A program made the translations under genes and the position numbers. From Elusimicrobia bacterium RIFCSPLOWO2_02_FULL_39_32 (GTDB lineage Bacteria > Elusimicrobiota > Elusimicrobia > 2-02-FULL-39-32), in contig MGUU01000026.1 of the NCBI GenBank assembly GCA_001800135.1, positions 1 through 35,679 on the forward strand: 35,679 nt of DNA, given 5' to 3'. The notes below the pieces were generated by a model. That model ran no database searches. It was not told the DNA's origin and saw only the letters and a list, made by a program, of their open reading frames with translations. Of this stretch, positions 1 through 8,354 are shown one piece after another; position 1 is the stretch's first letter, and each line of letters opens with the position of its first letter.

Positions 1-96
1 TACGGCTGCGACTACTTCTTTTTCCCTTTCTCCTTTCATCTAAAAAGTGACAGTTCTATTCAATTTAAAAGGTGACATTTCTATTTGAGGTTGACA
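1..96 (-). mobile_element. Insertion sequence end with truncated transposase start
   Basis: Read on the minus strand, the end begins TGTCAACC near base 96. Three TGACA-type repeats are visible on the plus strand at 47-52 (GTGACA), 72-77 (GTGACA) and 91-96 (TTGACA); the segments 47-60 and 72-85 differ at a single base. Just inside the repeats an ATG at 39-37 opens an ORF reading MKGEREKEVVAAV that runs off the window edge. Subterminal repeats followed closely by an ORF are typical of IS ends that carry transposase binding sites. The family (IS481/IS3-like or other) cannot be settled from 13 codons. Confidence 0.55.
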
Positions 97-141
97 GCCC
101 ATGGATTAAAATGTGTAGAAATTTTTTTATTTTCAAAAACT

Positions 142-357
142 TTAAGCAACCATGCTCTCAACAGATAGTTGCTTTGTGTGACTTGAGAGCGCTCTTGAAA
201 GGAAGTTGATCTTTTCAAAACCAATCACATTACCTTTCTTATCTTTTTTAAGAACAACTCCATGTCCAACTTCTTCACAAACTGCTTTCTGAGGTTTAGT
301 AAACCATACGTCAAGGGTATTCCCAATTTTATCGTACACTACAGTTATCTTGGCCAT
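142..357 (-). CDS. DUF2283 family small protein
   Basis: This 71-residue protein has the DUF2283 pattern: a VYDKIGNTLDVWF strand, then GHGVVLKKDKKGNVIGFEKINFL. Family members are short beta-rich proteins, often encoded directly after a small toxin-like or nuclease-fold gene, and are suspected to be antitoxins. The ATG start has a strong ribosome site (AAAGGAAGG, nine bases upstream). The sequence just upstream, in another frame, looks like the end of such a partner gene (345-455). It lies between an IS end and the respiratory operon, as expected for accessory DNA. The family call is fairly safe; the antitoxin role is inference. Confidence 0.75.
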   Translation of the reverse strand: MAKITVVYDKIGNTLDVWFTKPQKAVCEEVGHGVVLKKDKKGNVIGFEKINFLSRALSSHTKQLSVESMVA

Positions 358-455
358 ACTTGCGCACCTTCCTTTATCTTATTCGTTAAATAGCAGGTAA
401 TCATAAACCCGTCTCCATTTAAATGTCTGCAAAATAAATTTTCATTGCTAATATT
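345..455 (-). pseudogene. Decayed 3' end of a DUF2283-partner gene
   Basis: An open minus-strand frame of 36 codons begins right after an in-frame stop at 456-458, has no proper start, and ends with TAA at 347-345 inside the first codons of the DUF2283 gene. Its end contains GDGFMITCYLTNKIKEG followed by AQVWPR. That pattern (ITxYLTxKIKxGxxxW) resembles the C-terminus of small nuclease-fold or DUF4258-like proteins that precede DUF2283 genes. The slight overlap with the DUF2283 start fits an original translationally coupled pair. I infer that the 5' part was lost, leaving the DUF2283 gene orphaned. The family assignment is from memory of the motif only. Confidence 0.4.
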
Positions 456-531
456 TTATTCTATTCTACCTCTTAGTTTCTCTATCTTCAATAGACTTAA
501 AAAAATTAATTAAAAATGGTAAGATTCTTTA

Positions 532-1905
532 ATGGGCAAGCATTTAAAAATTCTTTTTTTATTTTTTATCTTAAATTCCTGCCTGATTTTTTCCCAAGAA
601 AATCTTTTCTCAACCACACTTAAAAGAGGGCCCGCAATCCATTTCGTCAATAGCGCGTCTCAGCCAAACTTGGTCAGCCCAAACGCAATCACTATTTCCT
701 GGTGGACTGACGATGGATCAGACTCCATTGTGGAGTATGGAAAAACAACCTCATATGAAATAGGAAAGTTCCCTGGATTATCAAAAAGCAGTTTTAGCTT
801 TACTTTAGAGCAGGGAGTGGGAGTTCAGCATTGGGTAAGCTTAACCAATCTTCAACCGCATACAAAATATTACTATCGGATTAAAAGTAATGGAAAAAAT
901 CTTGCGCCACAGGAAGAAGAAAAGGGAAATTATTATTTCATTACCCCAAAAGATCAGAACACAACCTCATTTACTTTTATTGCTTTGGGCGATACCGCAG
1001 ACGGGAATCCGAATCAGGAAAAAATATGTGAAACCATTGATCGCTATCACAAAGACGCTGAATTTATTTTAATCCTTGGGGATGTGGTCTATGAAAAAAG
1101 CACGGACCCTGAATATGGAGAAAAGTATTACCCTTTAAATTATTACGGCCGTTTAATACGGCACAAACCAGTTATACCAACCTTAGGCAACCATGAAGAA
1201 AGAGATGGGACTCCTGATCAACAAGTTTATAGAACCCATCATTTTCTTCCTACTAATGGAGCGAAAACAGATGAAAGGACTTTTTATTTTACCTATGGCA
1301 ATGGAGCTTTTTTCTGTTTGGACTCTAATTTAAGGAAAGAACCAATCTATAACCCTTCTGGTCTGCATTATGAATGGCTAAAAAAAAATTTAAACAAGGA
1401 AGACAAAACTTGGAAATTTGTCTTTTTTCATCATCCCATGTTTGGAGTTGGCACAGAAAAAACAAGATATTGTGAGGATGAAACTTGCTCCCAAGTCCCT
1501 TGCGCGGGTCAAAAAATCTGCGATAATAATGTGGAATGGCGCAAAGAGCTGATTCCTCTTTTTATTCAAAACAAAGTGAATCTTATCCTCACAGGACATG
1601 ATCACAACTACCAAAGAACCTATAAAGTGAATACCTACAATGATGAAAGCGCAACTCCCTTTAGAGATGAAGAAAATGGAATCATCCATATTGTCAGTGG
1701 ATCTGGAGGCAAATATTTAAGAAACATTTGGATGAGCCCATTGCCAGACTGGAGCGCAAGCCGCAATGGAGAAATTCATAGCTTCAGTAAAATTATAGTA
1801 AAGAAAGATGTTCTAGAATTTTATCAGTATGATAAAAATAATATTATTTTAGATTCTTTCACCCTTGATTTAAAAACAAATAGAAGAACAAAAAAACAAA
1901 AGTAA
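532..1905 (+). CDS. Purple acid phosphatase-like metallophosphoesterase
   Basis: This 457-residue exported protein begins with a hydrophobic signal (residues 5-21). A Cys in LNSC could make it a lipoprotein, but the -2 Asn is unusual, so a normal signal peptide is equally possible. Residues about 40-140 form the fibronectin-III-like domain of purple acid phosphatases. The metallophosphoesterase core follows with metal-binding motifs in family order: ALGDTADG, LGDVVYE, LGNHEE, FVFFHHPMF and GHDHNYQR. A Cys-rich insert lies between the last two. It probably hydrolyses phosphomonoesters or related esters in the periplasm; the substrate is unknown. It ends 38 bases before the cytochrome gene and may be cotranscribed. 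No clear Shine-Dalgarno is seen. Confidence 0.85.
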   Translation: MGKHLKILFLFFILNSCLIFSQENLFSTTLKRGPAIHFVNSASQPNLVSPNAITISWWTDDGSDSIVEYGKTTSYEIGKFPGLSKSSFSFTLEQGVGVQHWVSLTNLQPHTKYYYRIKSNGKNLAPQEEEKGNYYFITPKDQNTTSFTFIALGDTADGNPNQEKICETIDRYHKDAEFILILGDVVYEKSTDPEYGEKYYPLNYYGRLIRHKPVIPTLGNHEERDGTPDQQVYRTHHFLPTNGAKTDERTFYFTYGNGAFFCLDSNLRKEPIYNPSGLHYEWLKKNLNKEDKTWKFVFFHHPMFGVGTEKTRYCEDETCSQVPCAGQKICDNNVEWRKELIPLFIQNKVNLILTGHDHNYQRTYKVNTYNDESATPFRDEENGIIHIVSGSGGKYLRNIWMSPLPDWSASRNGEIHSFSKIIVKKDVLEFYQYDKNNIILDSFTLDLKTNRRTKKQK

Positions 1906-1943
1906 TTTGCCAATTTATCTTTATTGAAATCTTAAAACATAAT

Positions 1944-2630
1944 ATGAATACCATAAAATTTATACTGATTTTATTTATCTTTATTTCTGGCTGCGCTAGG
2001 AAGTCAGCTCAATTTTCTGAAGGCAAAGCTCATTTTGTTGGTTATGGATGTAATACTTGCCATAGAGTTGGCGAGGTTGGAGGGATTCTAGGACCTGACC
2101 TTACAACCATAGGATTTAGAAAAAAGCAAGACTGGTTAGATCTTTGGCTTAAAAACCCGCCGGAATGGAAAAAAAATACGCTCATGCCTAATTTTTATTT
2201 AAAAGATCATGTGCGCAAAGCTCTTGTGGAATATCTTTCCAACCTTAAAGGAGAAGAGTTTAGAAAAGATACAGCCCCTTGGGATCGTCCTGAACTCATG
2301 CAAAATCCTATTAAAAGAGGAGAGGTTATTTTTAATAGAGTGGGTTGTGTGGGCTGTCATGCAAAAGAGGGAAAAGGAAGATATCCAAATAATAATGTGT
2401 CAGGAGGAGAGATCCCTTCCTTAACTTTGGTAGCGGATGGTTTTTCTAAAGAAGAATTAAAAGATAGAATTAAAAAAGGCTCTAAACCGCTCTCACAAAA
2501 TCCGCATGCGCCTGATCCAATGATTGAAATGCCTGCCTGGGGCGACTATTTAAAAGAAGATGAGTTGGACGCTCTAGTAGAATATCTTTATTCTCTAAGG
2601 CCAGCGCTTTCAGCAGAAGAGGCTTGGTAA
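1944..2630 (+). CDS. Dihaem cytochrome c lipoprotein
   Basis: This 228-residue protein starts with a lipoprotein signal ending ISGC (lipid Cys17). Two c-type haem sites follow: C36-N-T-C39-H40 and C135-V-G-C138-H139. Each has a likely Met ligand downstream, in TLMPNF (Met81) and in MIEMPAWG. The two halves look like tandem class I cytochrome domains with a PPEWKKN / PHAPDPM loop. Since subunit II of the adjacent oxidase has no fused haem domain, this lipid-anchored cytochrome is the natural electron donor to CuA. That role is inferred from position. It lies 12 bases before ctaA, so the genes are almost certainly cotranscribed. Confidence 0.88.
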   Translation: MNTIKFILILFIFISGCARKSAQFSEGKAHFVGYGCNTCHRVGEVGGILGPDLTTIGFRKKQDWLDLWLKNPPEWKKNTLMPNFYLKDHVRKALVEYLSNLKGEEFRKDTAPWDRPELMQNPIKRGEVIFNRVGCVGCHAKEGKGRYPNNNVSGGEIPSLTLVADGFSKEELKDRIKKGSKPLSQNPHAPDPMIEMPAWGDYLKEDELDALVEYLYSLRPALSAEEAW

Positions 2631-2642
2631 AATAAAAATTTA

Positions 2643-3503
2643 ATGGAACGAACAAAACTAAATCATTTTGCGATTTTCGTATCTGTAATTACTTTTTTCT
2701 TAATTATAGCTGGGGCTCTAGTTACCTCTACAGGTTCTGGTCTTGCAGTGCCAGATTGGCCATTATCTTTTGGCAAATTTTTTCCTGCCATGACCGGAGG
2801 CGTGCTCTTTGAACATAGTCATAGGATGATTGCTGGAACTGTTGCAATTTTAACTGTTCTATTATCAATCTTTCTCTGGTTTAAAGAAGAGAGAAAATGG
2901 GTGGCATGGATCGGATCTGGCGCTGTTGGGGTTGTGGTTTTGCAAGCCCTGTTAGGAGGCGTAACAGTTCTGTATGGGCTTCCCCCATTTATTTCTATTG
3001 CACACGCTGTTTTAGCGCAAACTTTTTTTTGTTTAATGGTAAGCATCGCGCTTTTAACAAGCCCTTCATGGAACAGGAAAGAGCCGCCTGCACTTGAGAA
3101 ACAAACTCATTTAAAAACTTTATTTTCACTTGCCTTGATAGCTAATATCCTTATTTATATTCAACTTATTTTAGGAGCAGGGTTCCGCCATGGATTGGGG
3201 ATAAAACCTATTCAGTGGCACATGCTGAACGCGTTTTTCATTCTATTAATTTCTACTTTTGTTATTGGAAAAATTTTTAAGCAGTTTAAAAAAGAAAAAG
3301 GACTTTTTATTTCAGCTTGGGTCTTAATCTCTTTACTGCTTTTTCAAAATTTATTAGGGATAGAAACGATTCTTCCCATGTTTGGCATTCCTATTTATTT
3401 TGATAGAAGATGGATCAGCGCTTTGCATGTTGCCTGCGGGGCTCTTATTTTCGCTGTTTCCATTAAAATTACATTGGAAAGTTTTCATTTAAAAAATTTA
3501 TGA
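2643..3503 (+). CDS. ctaA: Haem A synthase CtaA/Cox15
   Basis: CtaA oxidises the C8 methyl of haem O to the formyl group of haem A in the inner membrane. The 286-residue protein has about eight membrane segments and the family motifs GSGLAVPDWPLSFG near the N-terminus, EHSHRMIAG, SIAHAVLAQ, QWHMLNAF and ALHVACGA; their histidines match the paired haem ligands of the two half-domains. The extracytoplasmic loop Cys pair of some Gram-positive CtaA proteins is absent. Its last four bases overlap the coxB start (ATGA), indicating translational coupling. With ctaB later in the operon it supplies haem A to the neighbouring oxidase. Confidence 0.93.
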   Translation: MERTKLNHFAIFVSVITFFLIIAGALVTSTGSGLAVPDWPLSFGKFFPAMTGGVLFEHSHRMIAGTVAILTVLLSIFLWFKEERKWVAWIGSGAVGVVVLQALLGGVTVLYGLPPFISIAHAVLAQTFFCLMVSIALLTSPSWNRKEPPALEKQTHLKTLFSLALIANILIYIQLILGAGFRHGLGIKPIQWHMLNAFFILLISTFVIGKIFKQFKKEKGLFISAWVLISLLLFQNLLGIETILPMFGIPIYFDRRWISALHVACGALIFAVSIKITLESFHLKNL

Positions 3504-4240
3504 ACCAAAATTATGGTTGGGGATTGCCTGTTCAAGCCTCTAGCTATGCCGGCAAATTGGATGGATCGCTTTTTTTACTTCATGGCGTTATGCTTTTAAT
3601 CTTTGTTCTCTGGGCCTTTTACATGATTTTTTGTTTGATCCGCTACCGTCAAAAAAATAGCAGCCGAGCTCTTTATTCCCATAGAACTCCTTTGTCGTCC
3701 TATATTCCAGACGCGTTAATGCTAATTTTTGAAATCTGGCTTATTTTTTTTGTAGGAATCCCAATTTGGGCTCATATTCGGGAAGATCTGCCAAAAGAAG
3801 AAACATCGGTGGCTCTCCATATTGTGGCGGAACAATTTGCCTGGACCATGCATTATCCCGGTCTGGATGGAAAATTCGGCAAACAGAATCCTTCCTTAAT
3901 TAATGCGGATAACCCTCTGGGTTTGGATGAAAATGATCCAGACAGCTTAGACGATATTGTGAGCGTGAACGAACTCCATCTTCCTTTAGGAAAACCCGCT
4001 CGCATACTGCTTTCCTCTAAAGATGTGATCCATAGTTTTTTTGTGCCAGAATTTAGAATAAAACAGGATGTTGTTCCCGGGATGAATATTCCCATCTGGT
4101 TTGAACCAACAAAAATTGGACAATTTGAAATTGGCTGCGCACAACTTTGCGGAACAGGCCATTACCGTATGAGAGGAGATGTTATTGTTCAATCTCCAGA
4201 AGAATTTGAGAATTGGACTAAGAGTAAAACAAAATCTTAA
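3500..4240 (+). CDS. coxB: Cytochrome c oxidase subunit II
   Basis: Subunit II carries the CuA centre that accepts electrons from cytochrome c. This 246-residue form has two membrane segments (about 26-48 and 72-90), an aromatic electron-entry patch QFAWTMHYP (Trp115), and CuA ligands His178 (VIHSFF), Cys213, Cys217, His221 and Met224 in GCAQLCGTGHYRM. The usual Glu between the two Cys is Gln215; that position coordinates through its backbone carbonyl, so function should be kept. There is no C-terminal haem c domain, so it is not a fused caa3-type subunit, which fits the separate dihaem cytochrome upstream. It starts inside the ctaA stop codon. Confidence 0.94.
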   Translation: MNQNYGWGLPVQASSYAGKLDGSLFLLHGVMLLIFVLWAFYMIFCLIRYRQKNSSRALYSHRTPLSSYIPDALMLIFEIWLIFFVGIPIWAHIREDLPKEETSVALHIVAEQFAWTMHYPGLDGKFGKQNPSLINADNPLGLDENDPDSLDDIVSVNELHLPLGKPARILLSSKDVIHSFFVPEFRIKQDVVPGMNIPIWFEPTKIGQFEIGCAQLCGTGHYRMRGDVIVQSPEEFENWTKSKTKS

Positions 4241-4320
4241 AATCGTCATTGGATTTAATGCCTCTTGATTATTTTGAACTAGAATATAAAAGAAAGTAAA
4301 AAATTTTAGGAACTTTAATA

Positions 4321-6045
4321 ATGCAAACAGAACATTTAGAATCTCATCAGGAAACTTTTATTCGTAAGTGGGTTTTCTCTCTAGACCATAAAACTATTGG
4401 TTTACAGTATATGTTTACTTCCCTCATCTTTCTACTTTTTGGATTTTCACTTGTTTTACTGATGCGCTGGCAGTTAGCTTATCCGGGCAGCGCTCTTCCT
4501 CTTATTGGATCTTATCTTCCTGATTCAATTGCTGCCGGCGGAGTCATGCACCCTGCGGGATACAATGCCCTAGGCGCCATGCATGGCACTATCATGATTT
4601 TTCTTGGGGTGGTGCCTTTAGGAGTGGGAGCCTTTGGAAATTATTTTCTCCCTTTACAAATTGGGGCGCGAGACATGGCTTTTCCTAGAATTAATATGAT
4701 GTCTTATTGGATTTATTTTATAGGCGGTGTTTTAATGCTGGCAAGTTTTTTTGTTCCCGGAGGAGCAGCCCAATCCGGCTGGACATCCTATGTTCCTCTT
4801 TCAATCCTTTCTCCGGGCCAAACTATCTGGTTATTTGCAATGACTTTTCTAATTACCTCCTCTCTTTTAGGATCTATTAATTTTATAGTGACCACATTAA
4901 ATCTACGCGCTCCGGGGCTTACATGGTCGCGTCTCCCTTTATTTGTTTGGGCGCAGTTTGTTACAGCGCTTTTACTTTTATTCGCGTTCCCAGTTCTGCA
5001 AGCTGGAGCGATTTTGCAGCTTTTAGACCGAGTTGCAAAAACAAGCTTTTTTATTCCATCTGGGCTTATTGTAGGCGGCGCTCCAGTGGAATATGCTGGA
5101 GGAGGCAGCGCTTTACTCTGGCAGCATCTTTTCTGGTTTCTAGCTCATCCAGAGGTTTATGTGCTTCTTTTGCCTGCCATGGGAATAGTTGCTGAAATTT
5201 TAGCGAACGGCACAAGAAAACCAATTTTTGGCTATAAAGAAATTGCCGGCTCTTTTTGTTTTATCGGCGTGCTTTCTTTTATGGTTTGGGCCCACCACAT
5301 GTTTGTCAGCGGCATGAAAACCTCTTTAAGCTATCTATTTATGACCACCACCATGATTATTTCTGTGCCTTCAGTGGCGATTATCACCTGTTTTCTCTTA
5401 AGCCTAAAAGGAGCTTCTATCCAATTTAAACTTCCCATGCTTTTTGCCCTTACGTTTTTACCCATGTTTGGGATTGGAGGTTTAACAGGTTTGCCTTTAG
5501 GATTTACCCCCACAGATGTTTATCTGCATGATACCTATTATGTGATTGGACACTTTCATTATGTGGTAGTCACAGGATCTCTGATCGCTTTGATGGGAGG
5601 CATCTATTATTGGTTTCCAAAAATGTTTGGCAGAAAAATGAATGAATTCTGGGGAAAGATTCATTTTTGGACTACGATTGTTTTTATGAATGGAATATTT
5701 TTCCCTATGTTCATACAAGGGTTAGCCGGGGTGCAAAGAAGGTTGTATGATCCAACCGTGCAAGCGCATAACTTAGTAGTCCAGCCTACCAATGTTTTAA
5801 TGACCTATTCTGCAATTCTCTTAATGATTGCTCAAATTCCATTTATTGTAAATTTCTTTGTAAGTATTTTTAAAGGAGAAAAAACTGAAGACAACCCTTG
5901 GCAAGCAACCACTTTAGAATGGGCATGCCCTTCTCCCCCTCTACCTCATAAGAACTTTGAAAAAATTCCAACAGTTTATAAAGGCCCTTATGAATATAAT
6001 GTGCCGGGAGAATCTTCAGACTTTTCTCCGCAACATTTACCTTAA
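4321..6045 (+). CDS. coxA: Cytochrome c oxidase subunit I (haem-copper)
   Basis: The catalytic subunit has 574 residues and about 12 membrane segments. Visible active-site residues are His88 for low-spin haem, the His276-Pro-Glu278-Val-Tyr280 set (CuB ligand, proton-gate Glu, cross-linked Tyr), His325-His326 for CuB, and His411/His413 in GHFHY. D-channel residues Asn107, Asp118 and Asn125 are present. The K-channel lysine is not: by ungapped alignment with remembered proteobacterial subunit I, SVPSVAIITCF replaces the consensus PTGIKIFSW, putting Ile354 (ATT, 5380-5382) at the Lys position. The retained Tyr and Glu argue for an oxygen reductase, not a nitric oxide reductase. AGGAA precedes the ATG by nine bases. 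Confidence 0.95.
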   Translation: MQTEHLESHQETFIRKWVFSLDHKTIGLQYMFTSLIFLLFGFSLVLLMRWQLAYPGSALPLIGSYLPDSIAAGGVMHPAGYNALGAMHGTIMIFLGVVPLGVGAFGNYFLPLQIGARDMAFPRINMMSYWIYFIGGVLMLASFFVPGGAAQSGWTSYVPLSILSPGQTIWLFAMTFLITSSLLGSINFIVTTLNLRAPGLTWSRLPLFVWAQFVTALLLLFAFPVLQAGAILQLLDRVAKTSFFIPSGLIVGGAPVEYAGGGSALLWQHLFWFLAHPEVYVLLLPAMGIVAEILANGTRKPIFGYKEIAGSFCFIGVLSFMVWAHHMFVSGMKTSLSYLFMTTTMIISVPSVAIITCFLLSLKGASIQFKLPMLFALTFLPMFGIGGLTGLPLGFTPTDVYLHDTYYVIGHFHYVVVTGSLIALMGGIYYWFPKMFGRKMNEFWGKIHFWTTIVFMNGIFFPMFIQGLAGVQRRLYDPTVQAHNLVVQPTNVLMTYSAILLMIAQIPFIVNFFVSIFKGEKTEDNPWQATTLEWACPSPPLPHKNFEKIPTVYKGPYEYNVPGESSDFSPQHLP

Positions 6046-6166
6046 AAATGAAAAAAATCTTGTTATCGCTCTCCAAATTCATTCAGGGTTTCTTAAAAAG
6101 ATGCAAAACGAAAAATTTAGAAATTTTTTTATTAAATTCATCTTCTAATTATTACATACAGGTTTA

Positions 6167-6754
6167 ATGATACATCAACCAGAAGCGATAGCTGAAACAG
6201 TGACTGGAATTCCTAACGGCAAGTTAGGCATGTGGGTTTTCTTAGCCTCAGAAGTAATGCTTTTTGGAGGATTCATCAGTTCCTATGTGGTTCTGCGCAC
6301 AGGAAGCAGTTTTTTTCCAATTCCCGCAAAAGAATTATTAGGAATTCCCCTTGCCACTCTTAACACTTTTGTTCTAATCACTAGCTCTGTCACTATGGTT
6401 TTAGCTTTAGACGCGATTCAAAAAGCAAACCAGAAAGGACTTATTCGAAATCTGGCCATAACCATTCTCTTAGGATTTTGTTTCTTAGCCATTAAATCCT
6501 ACGAATACCCGCACAAATGGCATGAAGGCATTACGATTTCCAGCAATCTTTTTGGCTCTTTTTATTTTACCCTTACCGGCCTTCACGGTTTGCATGTGAT
6601 TGGCGGAATAGCTTTTAATATCTATATCCTTGTCAATGCGATTAAAGGCTGCTATACTCAAGATCATTATGAAAGAGTGGAGTATGCCGGACTTTATTGG
6701 CACTTTGTGGATCTTGTCTGGATCATTTTATTTCCAATTTTTTATTTGCTATGA
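6167..6754 (+). CDS. coxC: Cytochrome c oxidase subunit III
   Basis: This 195-residue, five-helix form of subunit III lacks the two N-terminal helices of the seven-helix type, as is usual in bacterial caa3-like oxidases. Family motifs are LGMWVFLASEVMLFGGF near the start, LTGLHGLHVIGG, and YAGLYWHFVDLVWIILFPIFYLL split across the last helix. The protein stabilises subunit I and the D-channel entrance in the inner membrane. A 121-base gap separates it from coxA. That gap holds AT-rich DNA with an overlapping shadow frame but nothing I can identify. Confidence 0.92.
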   Translation: MIHQPEAIAETVTGIPNGKLGMWVFLASEVMLFGGFISSYVVLRTGSSFFPIPAKELLGIPLATLNTFVLITSSVTMVLALDAIQKANQKGLIRNLAITILLGFCFLAIKSYEYPHKWHEGITISSNLFGSFYFTLTGLHGLHVIGGIAFNIYILVNAIKGCYTQDHYERVEYAGLYWHFVDLVWIILFPIFYLL

Positions 6755-6815
6755 GTAAGAGCGCAAACAAGCGCAAAAAATATTATTTACTTTTAAAATC
6801 GCTTAAAAATCTTTT

Positions 6816-7073
6816 ATGAAAAAAACCTATCTTATCGTTTTTGGAACGTTAGCTGTTTTAACTTTACTCACGGTAGGAGTATCTTATCTTCATTTGAATC
6901 GGGCAGGAGCTATTACAGTAGCGCTTTTAGTAGCGGGAATTAAAGTTTCTCTGATCGCGGCATTTTTTATGCATCTTAAATTTGAAAAAAAAGTGATTCA
7001 TGGAATTTTTTATACCGCTCTATTTTTTGTCCTAATACTTCTTTTTTTAATTTTGCCAGATATTGGATTTTAG
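6816..7073 (+). CDS. coxD: Cytochrome c oxidase subunit IV (prokaryotic)
   Basis: This 85-residue membrane protein has three hydrophobic helices (about 5-26, 32-52, 62-82) with the family features THGVSYLHL-like TVGVSYLHL, a VALLVAGIKVSLIAAFFMHLKFE core and a short C-terminus. It is the bacterial subunit IV of caa3-type oxidases, a small accessory subunit beside subunits I and III. It lies between coxC and a small membrane protein gene, all in the same direction. The position supports the call as much as the sequence does. Confidence 0.85.
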   Translation: MKKTYLIVFGTLAVLTLLTVGVSYLHLNRAGAITVALLVAGIKVSLIAAFFMHLKFEKKVIHGIFYTALFFVLILLFLILPDIGF

Positions 7074-7076
7074 CCA

Positions 7077-7385
7077 ATGAAATATACAGCCCTCAAACCG
7101 AAACTTGGGATTGAAAATAGAATACTCGGGTTCAATTTCACTCCTAAATTAGGGTTTGTCAAAAAACTTCCATTATTTCATTTAATAAATTTTTTCTTTG
7201 TTACTCTGGCCACAGTTATTCTAGGGGATCTCCCCTCTCTTTATGCCTGCTCTGTTTGTTTTGGCAAAGGAAGCGAAGATTTACAAAAAGGGTTTTATTG
7301 GGGGATCCTTCTACTGCTTTTGCTGCCTGTTGCTTTAATTGGAACCATAGGAACAGCCATTATTTATAGTTCAAGAAAAAAATGA
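7077..7385 (+). CDS. Small membrane protein of oxidase operon
   Basis: This 102-residue protein is not a named family I can place with certainty. It has a polar N-terminal 28 residues, a hydrophobic segment (about 31-50) ending in a cleavage-like SLYA, then CSVCFGKGSEDLQKG and a second membrane helix (about 73-95) with a basic tail SSRKK. The Cys-x-x-Cys just after the first segment would face the periplasm. Short proteins with an ACSVCFG motif are found in oxidase operons of several phyla, so a role in assembly or metal handling is plausible but unproven. It starts three bases after coxD and overlaps ctaB by four bases (ATGA). Confidence 0.7.
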   Translation: MKYTALKPKLGIENRILGFNFTPKLGFVKKLPLFHLINFFFVTLATVILGDLPSLYACSVCFGKGSEDLQKGFYWGILLLLLLPVALIGTIGTAIIYSSRKK

Positions 7386-8284
7386 CAAAAAGTCTAGCTA
7401 TTTCTACTTTGCAAAAAAATTCAAGCGCCGCAGCAAGACTCTTAGACTATTTTCAACTTTCTAAACCCGGAATTCTATTTGCTGTTTTAATTTCTACTTT
7501 CACTGGTTTTTCTTTAGGAAGTTCAAATGGTTTAGATCTAGCCAAACTCATCCATACTCTTTTAGGGACTGCCATGGTTGCAAGCGGAGCCGGAGCTTTA
7601 AACATGCTGCTTGAACATAAAGAAGACTCGCTTATGGAACGCACAAAGAATAGGCCACTTCCTTCAGGAAGAATTTCCCTTGAAGAGGCTTTTTTTCTTG
7701 GGGTATTTAGTTCTTCCTTTGGGATCGTGCATCTTGCGGCAATGGTCAATCTGCTTGCAGCCTTTTTTGCGGCAAGCAGCTTAACCCTCTACCTTGTCTT
7801 CTACACCCCTCTTAAAAAAAGCGGTTTTTTTGGCGCGATCGTGGGAGCTGTCAGCGGCGCCATTCCTCCTATGATTGGCTGGAGCGCTAGTCATGGCGCG
7901 CCTGAAGTTCAAAGCTGGTCATTGTTTGCAATAGTTTTTTTCTGGCAATTTCCTCATATCCTTTCTCTTTTTTGGCTCTATAAAGAAGATTTTGAAAAAG
8001 CGGATTTTAAAATGGCTTTGTTCAAAGATAAAACAGGTTCTACCCTTGCAAAAACCGCTCTGATTTTTTCTTTTATTTTAATCTGCGCAAGTTTTATTCC
8101 CTACTTGCTTGGATTAGCAGGAACACTTTATTTTATTAGTTCCATGGTTCTTGGTTTTTCCATGATCGCTTGCTCTATCTACTTTTTAAAAAACCTTCAA
8201 CCCTTCTCCGCAAAAATATTCTTTTTTAACTCTATCTTCTATCTTCCTCTCCTATTCCTTATTTTGGTTTTAAACTCCAATTAA
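7382..8284 (+). CDS. ctaB: Haem O synthase / protohaem IX farnesyltransferase
   Basis: CtaB (CyoE) adds a farnesyl group to haem B, making haem O for CtaA. The 300-residue UbiA-superfamily protein has the prenyl-diphosphate and Mg2+ motif in the form EHKEDSLMERTKNRPLPSGR (about residues 79-98), the second conserved loop YKEDFEKADFKM, and about nine hydrophobic segments. The first core motif LSKPGILFAVLISTFTGF is also present. In the first motif the usual N-x-x-x-D arrangement is LEHKED, a modest deviation. Its ATG overlaps the previous stop codon. Confidence 0.93.
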   Translation: MTKSLAISTLQKNSSAAARLLDYFQLSKPGILFAVLISTFTGFSLGSSNGLDLAKLIHTLLGTAMVASGAGALNMLLEHKEDSLMERTKNRPLPSGRISLEEAFFLGVFSSSFGIVHLAAMVNLLAAFFAASSLTLYLVFYTPLKKSGFFGAIVGAVSGAIPPMIGWSASHGAPEVQSWSLFAIVFFWQFPHILSLFWLYKEDFEKADFKMALFKDKTGSTLAKTALIFSFILICASFIPYLLGLAGTLYFISSMVLGFSMIACSIYFLKNLQPFSAKIFFFNSIFYLPLLFLILVLNSN

Positions 8285-8354
8285 CCTAGAAAATAGCATT
8301 ATTCGTATCCAGTCCCTCTCCTATCAATATCCCCATGCCTCTTCTAATAGAAAA

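Noticed and set aside
4265-4290. Promoter before coxA (TTGATT and TATAAA)
   Set aside because: The spacer is only 14 bases, too short for a vegetative promoter, and the gene lies inside a dense operon.
5957-6148. 63-residue plus-strand ORF across the end of coxA
   Set aside because: It overlaps coxA in another frame, has no ribosome site and resembles nothing; AT-rich shadow frame.
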